A DNA stretch of 64,000 nt from Bordetella genomosp. 2 (GTDB lineage Bacteria; Pseudomonadota; Gammaproteobacteria; Burkholderiales; Burkholderiaceae_B): contig NZ_NEVT01000003.1 in assembly GCF_002261345.1 (NCBI RefSeq), forward strand, positions 124,001 to 188,000, given 5' to 3'. Shown here one piece after another: positions 28,807 through 37,590 of the stretch. The notes beneath the pieces are model-generated. The model ran no database searches, had not been told where the DNA came from, and saw only the letters and a program-made list of their open reading frames with translations. The position numbers and the translations under genes are program-made. Positions within the stretch are counted from its first letter, which is position 1; every line of letters starts with the position of its first letter.

Positions 28807-28835
28807 GGTGTCAGGCTCCGCAGGTGCCTGACACC
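28807..28835. repeat. Inverted repeat GGTGTCAGGC / GCCTGACACC
   Basis: Two perfect 10-bp arms separated by 9 bp (TCCGCAGGT). The arms are variants of the 13-mer half-site GGTGTC, so this is a split copy of the same element. It could form a hairpin at the 3' end of the Pat-like transcript. Confidence 0.8.
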
Positions 28836-28911
28836 CGTTTGCGCAGGTGCTCGAGACACGTCTCCATGCCCGCCGCGCGCGGGGCAGGCATTTGCCGACC
28901 TGCCGCGCCGG

Positions 28912-29592
28912 CTATGCCTTCAGCACTTCCTGCAGGAACGCCGCGATATCGGCGATTTCCGGCGCGCACACCGAGTGCGGCATCGGATAGGTGTGCCAGC
29001 GCACGTCGTAGCCCAGCGCCTGCAATTGCGCCAGCGACGCCTGCGCGCGGGGCAGGGCCACCACGGGGTCGAAGGTACCGTGGGCCAGGAAGATCGGCGT
29101 GTCGGCGTTGGCGCCATGGCGTTCGGCGGCCGCCGTGTCCAGCAGCGGCAGGTAGCCCGACAGGCCGATCATGCCGGCCAGTTTTTCTTCGAGTCGCAGG
29201 CCGGTGTGCAAGGTCATGGCGCAGCCTTGCGAAAACCCCGCCAGCACGATGCGGGACGTCGGGATGCCGCGCGCGTTTTCCCGCGCGATCAGGGCGCGCA
29301 CCGCGGCTTCCGATTGGCGGATGCCGGCGGCGTCCTCCTGCCGCACCAGGTCGGTGACCAGGATGTCGTACCAGGAGCGCATCGCCATGCCGCCATTGAT
29401 GGTCACCGGCTGCACCGGCGCGTGCGGAAAAATGAAGCGCACCGCGGGGCTGGCGCCCAGCCGCAGCTCCGGCACGATGGGCGCGAAATCGTTGCCGTCG
29501 GCGCCCAGGCCGTGCAGCCAGATGACGGCGTGGGTGGGGTTGGGGGCGGTTTCGAGCTGGATGCAGTCGAGCAGGGCGGAGTCGGCGCTCAT
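28912..29592 (-). CDS. Carboxylesterase/phospholipase family hydrolase
   Basis: Cytoplasmic hydrolase of 226 aa of the YpfH/EstB (lysophospholipase-like) family. It has HGLGADGNDF near residue 27 (oxyanion), a GFSQGCAMT nucleophile elbow with Ser near residue 117, an acid near 165-175 (AHGTFDPVV), and the catalytic His in MPHSVC near the C-terminus. The length matches the family. The start ATG 29592 is chosen because it gives the family N-terminus (MSADSALLDCIQLE). darP begins 590 bp to the right on the same strand. Confidence 0.9.
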   Translation of the reverse strand: MSADSALLDCIQLETAPNPTHAVIWLHGLGADGNDFAPIVPELRLGASPAVRFIFPHAPVQPVTINGGMAMRSWYDILVTDLVRQEDAAGIRQSEAAVRALIARENARGIPTSRIVLAGFSQGCAMTLHTGLRLEEKLAGMIGLSGYLPLLDTAAAERHGANADTPIFLAHGTFDPVVALPRAQASLAQLQALGYDVRWHTYPMPHSVCAPEIADIAAFLQEVLKA

Positions 29593-29630
29593 GATGGGAG
29601 AGTCGGGTCGGTTCAGGACAGGGCCGCCCG

Positions 29631-30182
29631 TCAGGCGGCCAGCGATTTCAGGGCCTGGAACAGGGCGCGGTAGTGCTTGCGCTGCGGGTCCTGGCCCGGC
29701 TGCAGGGCGGCATTGTGCTGCGCTTCCTTGCGCGCCGCCCGGATCGTCGCGCGCAATTGCTGCGCATCGGCGTCGGGGTGGGCATCCAGCAGCTCGGTGA
29801 GCGCCTCGTCGTCGGCCAGCAGGCGTTCGCGCAGGGCTTCCAGCCGGTGCATGGCGGCGGTTTCCTCGCGCGAGCCGTTCTGCCAGGTGTCGAGCTGGGC
29901 GCGGATCTCGTCGGCCGGCGCATCGCGCATCAGCTTGCCCACGAAATGCGTCTGCCGGCGCCGGCCCTCGCGGCTGGTGGTGCGCTGCGCCAGGCGGATG
30001 GCCTCGTACAGGCGCTCGGCCAGCGGCAATTGCTTGAGACGGTCGTCGGGCAGGTCGATCAGTTGCTTGCCCAGGTCCAGCAGGGCATGCATTTCGCGCT
30101 TGACCTGCGATTTGCTGGGACGGTCGTAGCCGTTGTCGTCGAATTCGGCCTGGTCGGCCGGATCGGGGGTAGGGAAAGTCAT
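29631..30182 (-). CDS. darP: Ribosome-biogenesis factor DarP (YjgA/DUF615)
   Basis: Assists assembly of the 50S ribosomal subunit. The product is 183 aa, the family length. It starts with an acidic stretch, then [34 protein letters not shown], and a helical C-terminal part. It is divergent from pmbA with a 57-bp gap, the same yjgA/pmbA pairing found in E. coli, which supports both calls. A shared bidirectional promoter region is likely. Confidence 0.93.
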   Translation of the reverse strand: MTFPTPDPADQAEFDDNGYDRPSKSQVKREMHALLDLGKQLIDLPDDRLKQLPLAERLYEAIRLAQRTTSREGRRRQTHFVGKLMRDAPADEIRAQLDTWQNGSREETAAMHRLEALRERLLADDEALTELLDAHPDADAQQLRATIRAARKEAQHNAALQPGQDPQRKHYRALFQALKSLAA

Positions 30183-30239
30183 GGAAACAGCGCAAAGACG
30201 GACTTGGCTATGATAACCGTCTCTGTACACTGGACAGCA

Positions 30240-31607
30240 ATGGTCAACTCTCCCACCTCCTCCTTGCCCCTGGCCGCCAACCAGGCCCGTTTCAGCGAAT
30301 TGGTCGAGCAGGCGCTGGCCCACGCGCGCCGCATCGGCGCCAGCGACGCGGTCGCCGAAGTCTCGGAAAGCCTGGGCCTGTCGGTCACGGTGCGCAAGAA
30401 CGACATCGAAACCGTCGAACAGACCCGCGACCGCTCGCTTGACCTCACCGTCTATGCCGGCCAGAGCCGCGGTTCGGCCTCGACCTCCGATTTTTCCGAA
30501 GAAGCGCTGCGCCAGACCGTCGAGGCGGCCTGGCACATTGCCCGCCACACTGCCGCCGACCCGGCCGCCGGCCTGCCCGACGCCGACCAGCTGGCCACCG
30601 ACATCCCGGACCTGGCGCTGCACTACCCCTGGCCGATCGCCACCGAAGAGGCGGCCGAACTGGCCCTGCGCGCCGAGCGCGCGGCCCGCGCGGTCGACCC
30701 GCGCATTACCAATACCGACGGCGCCACCGTGGGCACCTACGAGGGCCAGTTCGTCATGGGCAATACCCGCGGCTTCCTGGGCGGGTACCCCTATTCGCGC
30801 CACAGCCTGTCGGTCGCGCCCATCGCCGGCCGGGGCGACCACATGCAGCGCGACTACTGGTACACCTCCGAGCGCGATCCGGCCCGCCTGGCCAGCCCGG
30901 AAGCCATCGGCCGCTATGCCGCCGAACGCACCCTGTCGCGCCTGTCGGCGCGCCGCATCCGCACCGGCAAGTTCCCCGTCCTGTTCGAGGCGCCGCTGGC
31001 GCTGGGCCTGCTGGGCGCCTTCACCCAGGCCACCAGCGGCGGGGCGCTGTACCGCAAGGCCAGCTTCCTGGTCGACGCGCTGGGCAAGCCGGTTTTCTCG
31101 GACCACATCGACATTGCCGAGGACCCGCACGTGCCGGGCGCCATGGGCAGCTCGCCGTTCGACGATGAAGGCGTGCGCACCCGGGCCCGCAGCGTGGTGG
31201 CGGGCGGCGTGCTGGAAGGCTACTTCCTGTCCAGTTACACGGCGCGCAAGCTGGGCCTGGCCACCACCGGCAACGCCGGCGGCTCGCACAACCTGACGCT
31301 GTCGTCGCGCCACACCCGGCCCGGCGACGATTTCGAAGCCATGCTGCGCAAGCTCGGCACGGGTTTCCTGGTCACAGAACTCATCGGCCAGGGGGTCAAC
31401 TACGTCACCGGCGACTACTCCCGCGGGGCCTTCGGCTACTGGGTCGAGAACGGCCGCATCCAGCATGCCGTCCAGGAAGTCACCATCGCCGGCAACCTGG
31501 CCGACATGTTCCGCCAGATCGTCGCCGTGGGCACCGACACCATCGCGCGCGGCACCAAGCGCACCGGCTCCATCCTGATCGAGCAGATGGCCATTGCCGG
31601 CGCCTGA
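30240..31607 (+). CDS. pmbA: Metalloprotease PmbA (TldD/PmbA family, TldE)
   Basis: Subunit of the TldD/TldE metalloprotease, which in E. coli matures microcin B17 and degrades CcdA. The product is 455 aa, the normal length. The N-terminal fold begins [20 protein letters not shown] near residue 44. In E. coli the zinc site is in TldD and PmbA lacks it, consistent with the absence of an HExxH motif here. TldD would be elsewhere. ATG 30240 is chosen over longer in-frame starts because it keeps the family N-terminus. Confidence 0.93.
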   Translation: MVNSPTSSLPLAANQARFSELVEQALAHARRIGASDAVAEVSESLGLSVTVRKNDIETVEQTRDRSLDLTVYAGQSRGSASTSDFSEEALRQTVEAAWHIARHTAADPAAGLPDADQLATDIPDLALHYPWPIATEEAAELALRAERAARAVDPRITNTDGATVGTYEGQFVMGNTRGFLGGYPYSRHSLSVAPIAGRGDHMQRDYWYTSERDPARLASPEAIGRYAAERTLSRLSARRIRTGKFPVLFEAPLALGLLGAFTQATSGGALYRKASFLVDALGKPVFSDHIDIAEDPHVPGAMGSSPFDDEGVRTRARSVVAGGVLEGYFLSSYTARKLGLATTGNAGGSHNLTLSSRHTRPGDDFEAMLRKLGTGFLVTELIGQGVNYVTGDYSRGAFGYWVENGRIQHAVQEVTIAGNLADMFRQIVAVGTDTIARGTKRTGSILIEQMAIAGA

Positions 31608-31717
31608 GGGGCGCCGCCTTCGGATATCCCCGTGGTCCGCTCAGGTATGACAACGTGTAATATCCGCCAGTATCGCTTGCGATATCCCATACCGAGTTGC
31701 CACCGAGGAGCCAACAA

Positions 31718-32815
31718 ATGCAACGTCGTTCCTTCCTGAAACAAGCCGGCCTGGGCGCCGTGGCGGGTAGCGCCGCGGTCGCCGCGCCGGTGTTCGCGCA
31801 AGACGCGCCCACCCTGAACTGGCGCATGGCGTCCAGCTTCCCGCGCAGCCTGGACACGCTGTTCGGCACGGGCGAGATTTTCTGCAAATTCGTCAACGAG
31901 GCCTCGGGCGGCAAGTTCACCATCCGCCACTTCCCCGGCGGCGAAATCGTCCCGGCGCTGCAGGTCATGGACTCGGTGTCCAACAACACCATCGAGTGCG
32001 GCCATACCGTTTCGTACTACTACTACGGCAAGAACCCGGCGTTCTGCTTCGATGCCGCCGTGCCGTTCGGCCTGAACGCCCGCCAGATGAACGCCTGGAT
32101 GTTCGACGCCGACGGCATGAAGCTGACCCGCGAAATGTTCAAGCCGCACAAGATCGTCAACTTCCCCATGGGCAACACCGGCGTCCAGATGGGCGGCTGG
32201 TACCGCAAGGAAATCAAGTCGGTCGAGGACCTCAAGGGCCTGAAGATGCGCACCGCGGGCTTCGCCGGCGAAGTGCTGTCGCGCCTGGGCGTGGTGCCCC
32301 AGCAGCTGGCCGGCGGCGACGTCTACCCGTCGCTCGAAAAAGGCACGCTGGATGCCGTCGAGTTCGTCGGCCCGTACGACGACGAAAAGCTCGGCTTCAA
32401 CAAGGTGGCCAAGTACTACTACTACCCGGGCTGGTGGGAAGGCGGCCCGCAGGTATCGCTGTACTTGAACGAAGGCGCCTGGAACGGCCTGCCCAAGTCC
32501 TACCAGGCCATCGTCGAGGCCGCCAGCCGCGTGGCCCACGTGGCCATGACCTCGCGCTACGATGCCGTGAACCCGGGCGCGCTGCGCAAGCTCATCGCCG
32601 GCGGCGCCGAACTGCGCCCCTTCCCGCGCTCGGTCATGGACGCCTCGTACGAGGCCGCCCAGACGGTCTACAAGGAATTCTCCGACAAAGACCCGAAATT
32701 CAAGGCCTTGTACGAGAACTACATGGGCTTCCGCGACAGCGTGGTGCCCTGGTTCCGCCTGGCCGAAGGCTCGTACGACCAATACCTCGGCGTGGCGATG
32801 TCGGCCAAGAAGTAA
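31718..32815 (+). CDS. TRAP-type substrate-binding protein (DctP family)
   Basis: Periplasmic solute receptor of 365 aa. The N-terminus has a twin-arginine-like signal (QRRSFLKQAGLG) ending near AQA at about residue 29. The conserved DctP elements are LNWRMASSFPRS, FPGGEIVPAL, LKMRTAGFAGEVL, and the Arg-containing loop for carboxylate recognition. No TRAP permease gene (DctQ/DctM) is adjacent: pmbA is upstream and rplM downstream. The partner is therefore elsewhere. Substrate unknown, probably an organic acid. Confidence 0.9.
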   Translation: MQRRSFLKQAGLGAVAGSAAVAAPVFAQDAPTLNWRMASSFPRSLDTLFGTGEIFCKFVNEASGGKFTIRHFPGGEIVPALQVMDSVSNNTIECGHTVSYYYYGKNPAFCFDAAVPFGLNARQMNAWMFDADGMKLTREMFKPHKIVNFPMGNTGVQMGGWYRKEIKSVEDLKGLKMRTAGFAGEVLSRLGVVPQQLAGGDVYPSLEKGTLDAVEFVGPYDDEKLGFNKVAKYYYYPGWWEGGPQVSLYLNEGAWNGLPKSYQAIVEAASRVAHVAMTSRYDAVNPGALRKLIAGGAELRPFPRSVMDASYEAAQTVYKEFSDKDPKFKALYENYMGFRDSVVPWFRLAEGSYDQYLGVAMSAKK

Positions 32816-32909
32816 CCCGAAGCCACGGACGCAGCCGGCCCCGCCGGCGCGTCCCGGGCATCCGGTGGGGCGGGCGCCATGCCCGCCCCGCTTGCATTCC
32901 GGGGCCGAT

Positions 32910-32940
32910 TGCCCAATATTTGCGCAATCGTGCTAGAATC
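32910..32940 (+). promoter_or_regulatory. Likely promoter of rplM-rpsI
   Basis: TAGAAT (32935-32940) is a good -10 hexamer. The best -35 candidate is TTGCCC (32910-32915) with a 19-bp spacer, which is long. It would give a leader of about 150 nt before rplM. The gap of 281 bp holds no coding gene. Confidence 0.45.
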
Positions 32941-33047
32941 ATCAGCTTTCCCTTATTCCGGTTGGTAGCACGGGCGGGTAATAACGCTTAGGCCGGTCTT
33001 GGGTTGACCCCAGGTTTTCCATCAAGACACAACGGAATAGGAAAAAA

Positions 33048-33073
33048 TTCTTGCCGGGCTCTTCTGGCAGGAA
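33048..33073 (+). promoter_or_regulatory. Stem-loop in the rplM leader
   Basis: TTCTTGCC and GGCAGGAA pair over 8 positions (one U-G), with loop GGGCTCTTCT, ending 23 nt before the rplM start. A second smaller stem (TGGG-TTGA-CCCCA) is near 33000-33013. Ribosomal-protein leaders often carry autoregulatory hairpins bound by the protein; this one is a candidate by position only. Confidence 0.4.
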
Positions 33074-33096
33074 AATCTTTATATTAGGAACCAATC

Positions 33097-33525
33097 ATGA
33101 AGACCTTTGTGGCCAAGCCGCATGAAGTCCAGCGTGACTGGTTTGTGATCGACGCCAAGGGCAAAGTCCTCGGTCGTGTGGCCAGCGAAGTCGCACGCCG
33201 CCTGCGTGGCAAGCACAAACCCGAATTCACGCCGCACGTTGATACCGGCGATTACATCGTCATCATCAACGCCTCCGAGATCGTCGTTACGGGCAACAAG
33301 GCGCAAGACAAGAAGTACTTCCGCCACACCACCTACCCGGGCGGCATCCGCGAAACGAACTTCGAGAAAATGCAGCAGCGTTTTCCCGGCCGCGCCATCC
33401 AGAAGGCCGTCAAGGGCATGCTGCCCAAGGGTCCGCTGGGCTACGCCATGATCAAGAAACTCAAGGTGTACGCCGGTGCCGAGCACCCGCACACCGCTCA
33501 GCAGCCCAAGCCGCTGGATATCTAA
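33097..33525 (+). CDS. rplM: 50S ribosomal protein L13
   Basis: Core ribosomal protein of 142 aa, exactly the bacterial L13 length. The N-terminus [20 protein letters not shown] and the family motif [20 protein letters not shown] are present, as is the terminal [10 protein letters not shown]. It forms the usual operon with rpsI, which starts 9 bp downstream. Confidence 0.98.
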   Translation: MKTFVAKPHEVQRDWFVIDAKGKVLGRVASEVARRLRGKHKPEFTPHVDTGDYIVIINASEIVVTGNKAQDKKYFRHTTYPGGIRETNFEKMQQRFPGRAIQKAVKGMLPKGPLGYAMIKKLKVYAGAEHPHTAQQPKPLDI

Positions 33526-33534
33526 GGAAACGCC

Positions 33535-33927
33535 ATGATCGGTAACTGGAACTACGGAACCGGCCGTCGCAAAACCTCGGTGGCTCGTGTTTTCATCAAG
33601 AAAGGTTCGGGCAAGATCATCGTCAACGGCAAGCCCGTCGACGAGTTCTTCGCGCGCGAAACCGGCCGCATGATCGTGCGCCAGCCGCTCGAGCTCACCG
33701 GCCACCTCGAATCGTTCGACATCAAGGTCAACGTGCACGGTGGCGGCGAAACCGGCCAGGCCGGCGCGGTGCGTCACGGCATCACCCGTGCCCTGATCGA
33801 CTACGACGCGGCGCTCAAGCCCTCGCTGTCGCAAGCTGGCTTCGTCACCCGCGACGCCCGAGAAGTCGAACGCAAGAAAGTCGGCTTCCGCAAGGCACGT
33901 CGGCGCAAGCAGTTCAGCAAGCGCTAA
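33535..33927 (+). CDS. rpsI: 30S ribosomal protein S9
   Basis: Core ribosomal protein of 130 aa. It begins with [15 protein letters not shown] and ends with the conserved basic tail [11 protein letters not shown], which reaches toward the P-site tRNA. Immediately followed by a strong intrinsic terminator, so rplM-rpsI is a two-gene transcript. Confidence 0.98.
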   Translation: MIGNWNYGTGRRKTSVARVFIKKGSGKIIVNGKPVDEFFARETGRMIVRQPLELTGHLESFDIKVNVHGGGETGQAGAVRHGITRALIDYDAALKPSLSQAGFVTRDAREVERKKVGFRKARRRKQFSKR

Positions 33928-33936
33928 TGTCCCCGA

Positions 33937-33960
33937 AAAGGCCGCGAAAGCGGCCTTTTT
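33937..33960 (+). terminator. Rho-independent terminator after rpsI
   Basis: AAGGCCGC - GAAA - GCGGCCTTTTT: an 8-bp perfect stem with a tetraloop of the GNRA type, followed by TTTTT. Ends the rplM-rpsI transcript 10 bp past the rpsI stop. Confidence 0.92.
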
Positions 33961-34021
33961 GTTTCAGGGCGCGGCACGCGAAGCGATACAATCTTTTTTC
34001 GTCCTACGGAAGCACCACACC

Positions 34022-35080
34022 ATGGCCAACGCATCGAACTCCCGCATCAAGGTCGGCATCGTCGGCGGCACCGGCTATACCGGCGTCGAACTGCTGCGCC
34101 TGCTGTCGCAGCATCCCAACGTGGAACTCACCGCCATCACGTCCCGCAAGGAAGACGGGCTGCCGGTGGCCGATATGTTCCCGAACCTGCGCGGCCGCGT
34201 GAAGCTGGCGTTCTCCACGCCCGAAAAAGCCAACCTGGCCGATTGCGACGTGGTGTTCTTCGCCACCCCGCATGGCGTGGCCATGGCGCAGGCGCAGGAA
34301 CTGCTCGCCGCCGGCACGCGCATCATCGACCTGGCCGCCGATTTCCGGCTGCAGGACACGGCCACGTTCGAGCGCTGGTACAAAATGCCGCACAGCTGCC
34401 CCGACATCCTGGCCGAATCGGTGTACGGTCTGGTCGAACTCAACCGCGAAGCCGTGGCCAAGGCTCGCGTCGTCGGCAACCCCGGCTGCTATCCCACCAC
34501 CGTACTGCTGGGCCTGGCACCGCTGCTCGAGAACGGCCTGGTGGATACCCAGACCCTCATCGCCGACTGCAAGTCGGGCGTTTCCGGCGCTGGCCGCAAG
34601 GCCGAGGTGGGCACGCTGTTCTCCGAGGCAAGCGACAACTTCAAGGCCTACGGCGTGGCGGGCCATCGCCATCACCCCGAGATCACCGAGCAGCTCGAAA
34701 AGCTGGCCGGCGGCAAGGTCGGGCTGACCTTCGTGCCCCACCTGGTGCCCATGATCCGCGGCATGTTCTCGACACTCTATGCGCGCATCCGCCCGGAAGC
34801 CCTCGGCACGGATTTCCAGGCGCTGTACGAAAAGCGCTACGCCGACGAAGCCTTCGTGGACGTCATGCCGGCCGGCAGCCAGCCCGAGACGCGCTCGGTG
34901 CGCGGTTCCAACAACCTGCGCATCGCCGTGCAGCGTCCCGGCAACGGCGACCTGCTGATCGTGCTGGTCATCCAGGACAACCTGGTCAAGGGCGCTTCCG
35001 GCCAGGCGGTGCAGAACATGAACCTCATGTTCGGCCTGCCCGAGTCGGCCGGCCTGGACCAGGTCGCCATCCTGCCGTAA
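34022..35080 (+). CDS. argC: N-acetyl-gamma-glutamyl-phosphate reductase
   Basis: NADPH-dependent third step of arginine synthesis. The product is 352 aa. The NADP-binding loop is [18 protein letters not shown] (residues 11-28). The catalytic Cys156 is in GNPGCYPTT, and AGHRHHPEI supplies the conserved His. The start at 34022 gives the family N-terminus; a longer start at 33959 would begin before the ribosome site. It is 95 bp past the rpsI stop and 44 bp before the next gene. Confidence 0.96.
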   Translation: MANASNSRIKVGIVGGTGYTGVELLRLLSQHPNVELTAITSRKEDGLPVADMFPNLRGRVKLAFSTPEKANLADCDVVFFATPHGVAMAQAQELLAAGTRIIDLAADFRLQDTATFERWYKMPHSCPDILAESVYGLVELNREAVAKARVVGNPGCYPTTVLLGLAPLLENGLVDTQTLIADCKSGVSGAGRKAEVGTLFSEASDNFKAYGVAGHRHHPEITEQLEKLAGGKVGLTFVPHLVPMIRGMFSTLYARIRPEALGTDFQALYEKRYADEAFVDVMPAGSQPETRSVRGSNNLRIAVQRPGNGDLLIVLVIQDNLVKGASGQAVQNMNLMFGLPESAGLDQVAILP

Positions 35081-35123
35081 TGCCTTGCCGGGCCGTCCCT
35101 GCGCGGGCGGCCCGGCGGACACG

Positions 35124-35873
35124 ATGCAAGCCGTTCCCGAACCGACCCCCGCGCGCCGATCCGGCTCCGTGATGCGATGGCTGGCCGCGCTCTGCGTACT
35201 GGCCGTGGGGGTGGCGCTGGGCGCCGCGGCGGGCTATCGCTATGCCCAGCACATGGCCGATACGCCGGGCAGCGTAATGCTGACCGCCGACCAGGCCGCT
35301 GCCCAGGAGGCCGCCGTCCGGCAAAGCCAGGCGGAAAGCCGCTTCCTGCGCGCCCAATTGGATACGGCCGACGGCGAGATCGCCGTCGAGCGCGCCGCGC
35401 GCCAGGAACTGGAAACCCAGCTGCGCAGCACCCAGGAAGAACTCGGCCGGGTGCGCGACCGGCTGGCCTTCTTCGAGCAGCTCCTGCCGCCGGGCCCGGA
35501 AGGGGCGGTCGATATCCGCGGCGCCGAGATCCAGCGCGAAGGCCCGGGGTTGCGCTACCGGGTGCTGTTGATGCGCAGCGGCCGCGGCGACACCCCCTTC
35601 ACGGGCATGCTGCGATTCCAGGCGGCCGGCATCCTGAAGGGCGAGACCGTCTCGGTGGACCTGGCGCCCATGCAGGTCAAGGCCGATACGCCGGCCGACC
35701 CCGGCGCGGCGTCGGCCGCGGATGCCAGCCCCCTGGCCCTGCGGTTCGACCAGTACCAGCGCAGCCAGGGCATGCTGCAATTGCCCGAGGGATTTGTCCC
35801 CGAAACCGTCACCGTCAGCGTGCTGGAAGGCAGCACCGTGCGGGCGTCGCGCACCGTCAAACTGGAATTTTGA
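35124..35873 (+). CDS. Membrane-anchored coiled-coil protein (DUF6776-like)
   Basis: Function unknown, 249 aa. One membrane helix lies at about residues 17-36 (MRWLAALCVLAVGVALGAA). A strong coiled-coil follows (about 60-115, many E/Q/R with heptad-like spacing: QAESRFLRAQLDTADGEI, ELETQLRSTQEELGRV). The C-terminal third is beta-rich (ALRFDQYQRSQGMLQL). It is likely periplasmic with an N-in anchor. It lies between argC and erpA, an order conserved in Burkholderiales by my recollection; that does not give a function. Confidence 0.8.
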   Translation: MQAVPEPTPARRSGSVMRWLAALCVLAVGVALGAAAGYRYAQHMADTPGSVMLTADQAAAQEAAVRQSQAESRFLRAQLDTADGEIAVERAARQELETQLRSTQEELGRVRDRLAFFEQLLPPGPEGAVDIRGAEIQREGPGLRYRVLLMRSGRGDTPFTGMLRFQAAGILKGETVSVDLAPMQVKADTPADPGAASAADASPLALRFDQYQRSQGMLQLPEGFVPETVTVSVLEGSTVRASRTVKLEF

Positions 35874-35897
35874 ACGGCGCCGCGTCTGCGCTATAGT
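35870..35897 (+). promoter_or_regulatory. Promoter of erpA
   Basis: TTGAAC (35870-35875) and TATAGT (35892-35897) are separated by 16 bp, a good sigma70 match. The -35 overlaps the stop codon of the upstream gene. It places the start point near 35904, about 56 nt before ATG 35960. Confidence 0.6.
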
Positions 35898-35959
35898 GAA
35901 CCCATGCAGGCGGCATCGCCGCCCGATCCCATATGGCCGACACGGCCAGGAGCTCCACC

Positions 35960-36328
35960 ATGAATGCAGTCACTGAAACCGTCGATCTCCAGGCGCCTCC
36001 GTCGCCGCTGGTCTTCACCGATTCCGCCGCGGCCAAGGTCAAGGACCTGCTGGCCGAAGAGGGCAACCCCGAACTGAAACTGCGCGTGTTCGTGCAGGGC
36101 GGCGGCTGTTCCGGCTTCCAGTACGGCTTCACCTTCGACGAAGCCGTCAACGAAGACGACACCGTGCTCGACAAGAACGGCGTGCAATTGCTGGTCGATC
36201 CCATGAGCTTCCAATACCTGGTCGGCGCCGAGATCGACTACAAGGAAGACCTCGAAGGCGCGCAATTCGTCATCCGCAATCCCAACGCCACCACCACCTG
36301 CGGCTGCGGCTCGTCGTTCTCGGTCTGA
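35960..36328 (+). CDS. erpA: Iron-sulfur cluster insertion protein ErpA
   Basis: A-type carrier that delivers [Fe-S] clusters to apoproteins. The product is 122 aa. The three cluster-binding cysteines are Cys50 ([10 protein letters not shown]) and Cys114/Cys116 (TTCGCGSSF). ATG 35960 is preceded by CAGGAG and gives the usual ErpA length. The upstream in-frame ATG 35933 would add nine residues and is less likely. Downstream is a stem-loop at 36364-36387, then convergent anmK. Confidence 0.95.
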   Translation: MNAVTETVDLQAPPSPLVFTDSAAAKVKDLLAEEGNPELKLRVFVQGGGCSGFQYGFTFDEAVNEDDTVLDKNGVQLLVDPMSFQYLVGAEIDYKEDLEGAQFVIRNPNATTTCGCGSSFSV

Positions 36329-36363
36329 GGCGGCGCGGGCGCTGCGGCGCGCGCATCCAATCC

Positions 36364-36387
36364 AAGCCCCCGCCCTGGCGGGGGCTT
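36364..36387. terminator. Bidirectional hairpin between erpA and anmK
   Basis: AAGCCCCCGCC / GGCGGGGGCTT (11-bp arms overlapping a short CT loop) forms a strong stem between two convergent genes. No clear T-run is seen on either side, so it is probably a transcription barrier of moderate strength. Confidence 0.6.
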
Positions 36388-36431
36388 GTCATTGAGGCAT
36401 GCAGGCGGGCGTGGCCCGGCTTGCGTGCCTT

Positions 36432-37568
36432 TCAAGCGGGATACAACGCCCCCAGCACGCGCGGGCCGCGCGCGCCGGTGACTTCCGGCACGCCGGCCGG
36501 CGTGCGGTCCAGGCAGGCCTGGGCCAGCCAGGCGAAGGCCATGGCCTCTACCCATTGGGCCGGCACGCCGGCCGCGTCGGTGGGCTGCACGGGCCGCTGC
36601 AGGCAGTAGGCCAGTTCACGCATCAACCCCGTGTTGCGGGCGCCGCCGCCGCACACCAGCACATCGCGCGTGGCCGGCGCGCTGGCCTCCAGAGCATCGG
36701 CCACCGTGCGGGCGGTGAAGCGCTGCAGCGTGGCCTGTACGTCTTCGGGCGCGGGGCGGACGCCGTCGTAGCTTTGCAGGCGCTGGTCCAGCCAGGCGGC
36801 ATCGAACAGGTCGCGCCCGGTGGATTTGGGCGGCGGCAGGGCCAGCCACGGTTCGCTGGCGATCAGGTGTTCGAGCAGGTCCGGCAGCACCCGGCCGGAC
36901 GCGGCCCAGCGGCCGTCGGCGTCGTAGGCTTGCCCGGTATGTCGGTGGCACCAGGTGTCCAGCAGCACGTTGGCGGGGCCGGTGTCGAAGCCGCGCGGCG
37001 GCTGCCCGGCCTGCAGCAGGGTAAGGTTGGCGATGCCGCCCAGGTTGAGCACGGCGCGCGGGTGCGCGGCCTGGAACATGGCGGCGTGGAAGGGCGGCAC
37101 CAGCGGCGCGCCCTGGCCCCCGGCCGCCACGTCGCGGCTGCGGAAGTCGGCCACCACATCTATGCCGGTGAGTTCGGCCAGCAGGGCGGGCGCATTGAGC
37201 TGCAGGGTATAGCCCAGGTCGGGCCGGTGGCGCACCGTCTGGCCATGCGCCCCGATGGCGCTGACGGCCGAGGCGGGCTGGCCCGCCTGTTCCAGCAGGG
37301 TTTGTACCGTGCGCGCATACAGGCGCGCCAGGCCTTGCGCCGCCACGGCGGCGCGATGCAGTTCGTCGGCGCCGCTGGCGTTCAGCGCCAGCAGCTCGGC
37401 GCGCAGATCCGGCGGCATGGGCAGCCCGGCGCTGGCCAGCACTTGCGGCGCCGCGCCGGGCGCCAGGCGTGCCAGCACGCCATCGGCGCCGTCCAGGCTG
37501 GTGCCCGACATCAAGCCAATGAAAAGGCGGCCCGACGTCGGGGAACGCGGGCCGCCGGATCGAGTCAT
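36432..37568 (-). CDS. anmK: Anhydro-N-acetylmuramic acid kinase
   Basis: Phosphorylates and opens 1,6-anhydroMurNAc in murein recycling. The product is 378 aa. The ATP-site motif is FIGLMSGTSLDGADG (residues 16-30). ADFRSRDVAAGGQGAP supplies the catalytic Asp and phosphate site, and VLNLGGIANLTLL follows. Twenty-two bp upstream on the same strand is an M23 peptidase gene, a clear functional neighbour in cell-wall turnover. Mpl, from the same recycling pathway, is at 1.5-2.9 kb. Confidence 0.95.
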   Translation of the reverse strand: MTRSGGPRSPTSGRLFIGLMSGTSLDGADGVLARLAPGAAPQVLASAGLPMPPDLRAELLALNASGADELHRAAVAAQGLARLYARTVQTLLEQAGQPASAVSAIGAHGQTVRHRPDLGYTLQLNAPALLAELTGIDVVADFRSRDVAAGGQGAPLVPPFHAAMFQAAHPRAVLNLGGIANLTLLQAGQPPRGFDTGPANVLLDTWCHRHTGQAYDADGRWAASGRVLPDLLEHLIASEPWLALPPPKSTGRDLFDAAWLDQRLQSYDGVRPAPEDVQATLQRFTARTVADALEASAPATRDVLVCGGGARNTGLMRELAYCLQRPVQPTDAAGVPAQWVEAMAFAWLAQACLDRTPAGVPEVTGARGPRVLGALYPA

Positions 37569-37590
37569 GGGCGTGCCGGCCGAGCCGGAC

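Noticed and set aside
35933-35959. Earlier erpA start
   Set aside because: It lacks a ribosome site, while ATG 35960 is preceded by CAGGAG and gives the typical length.
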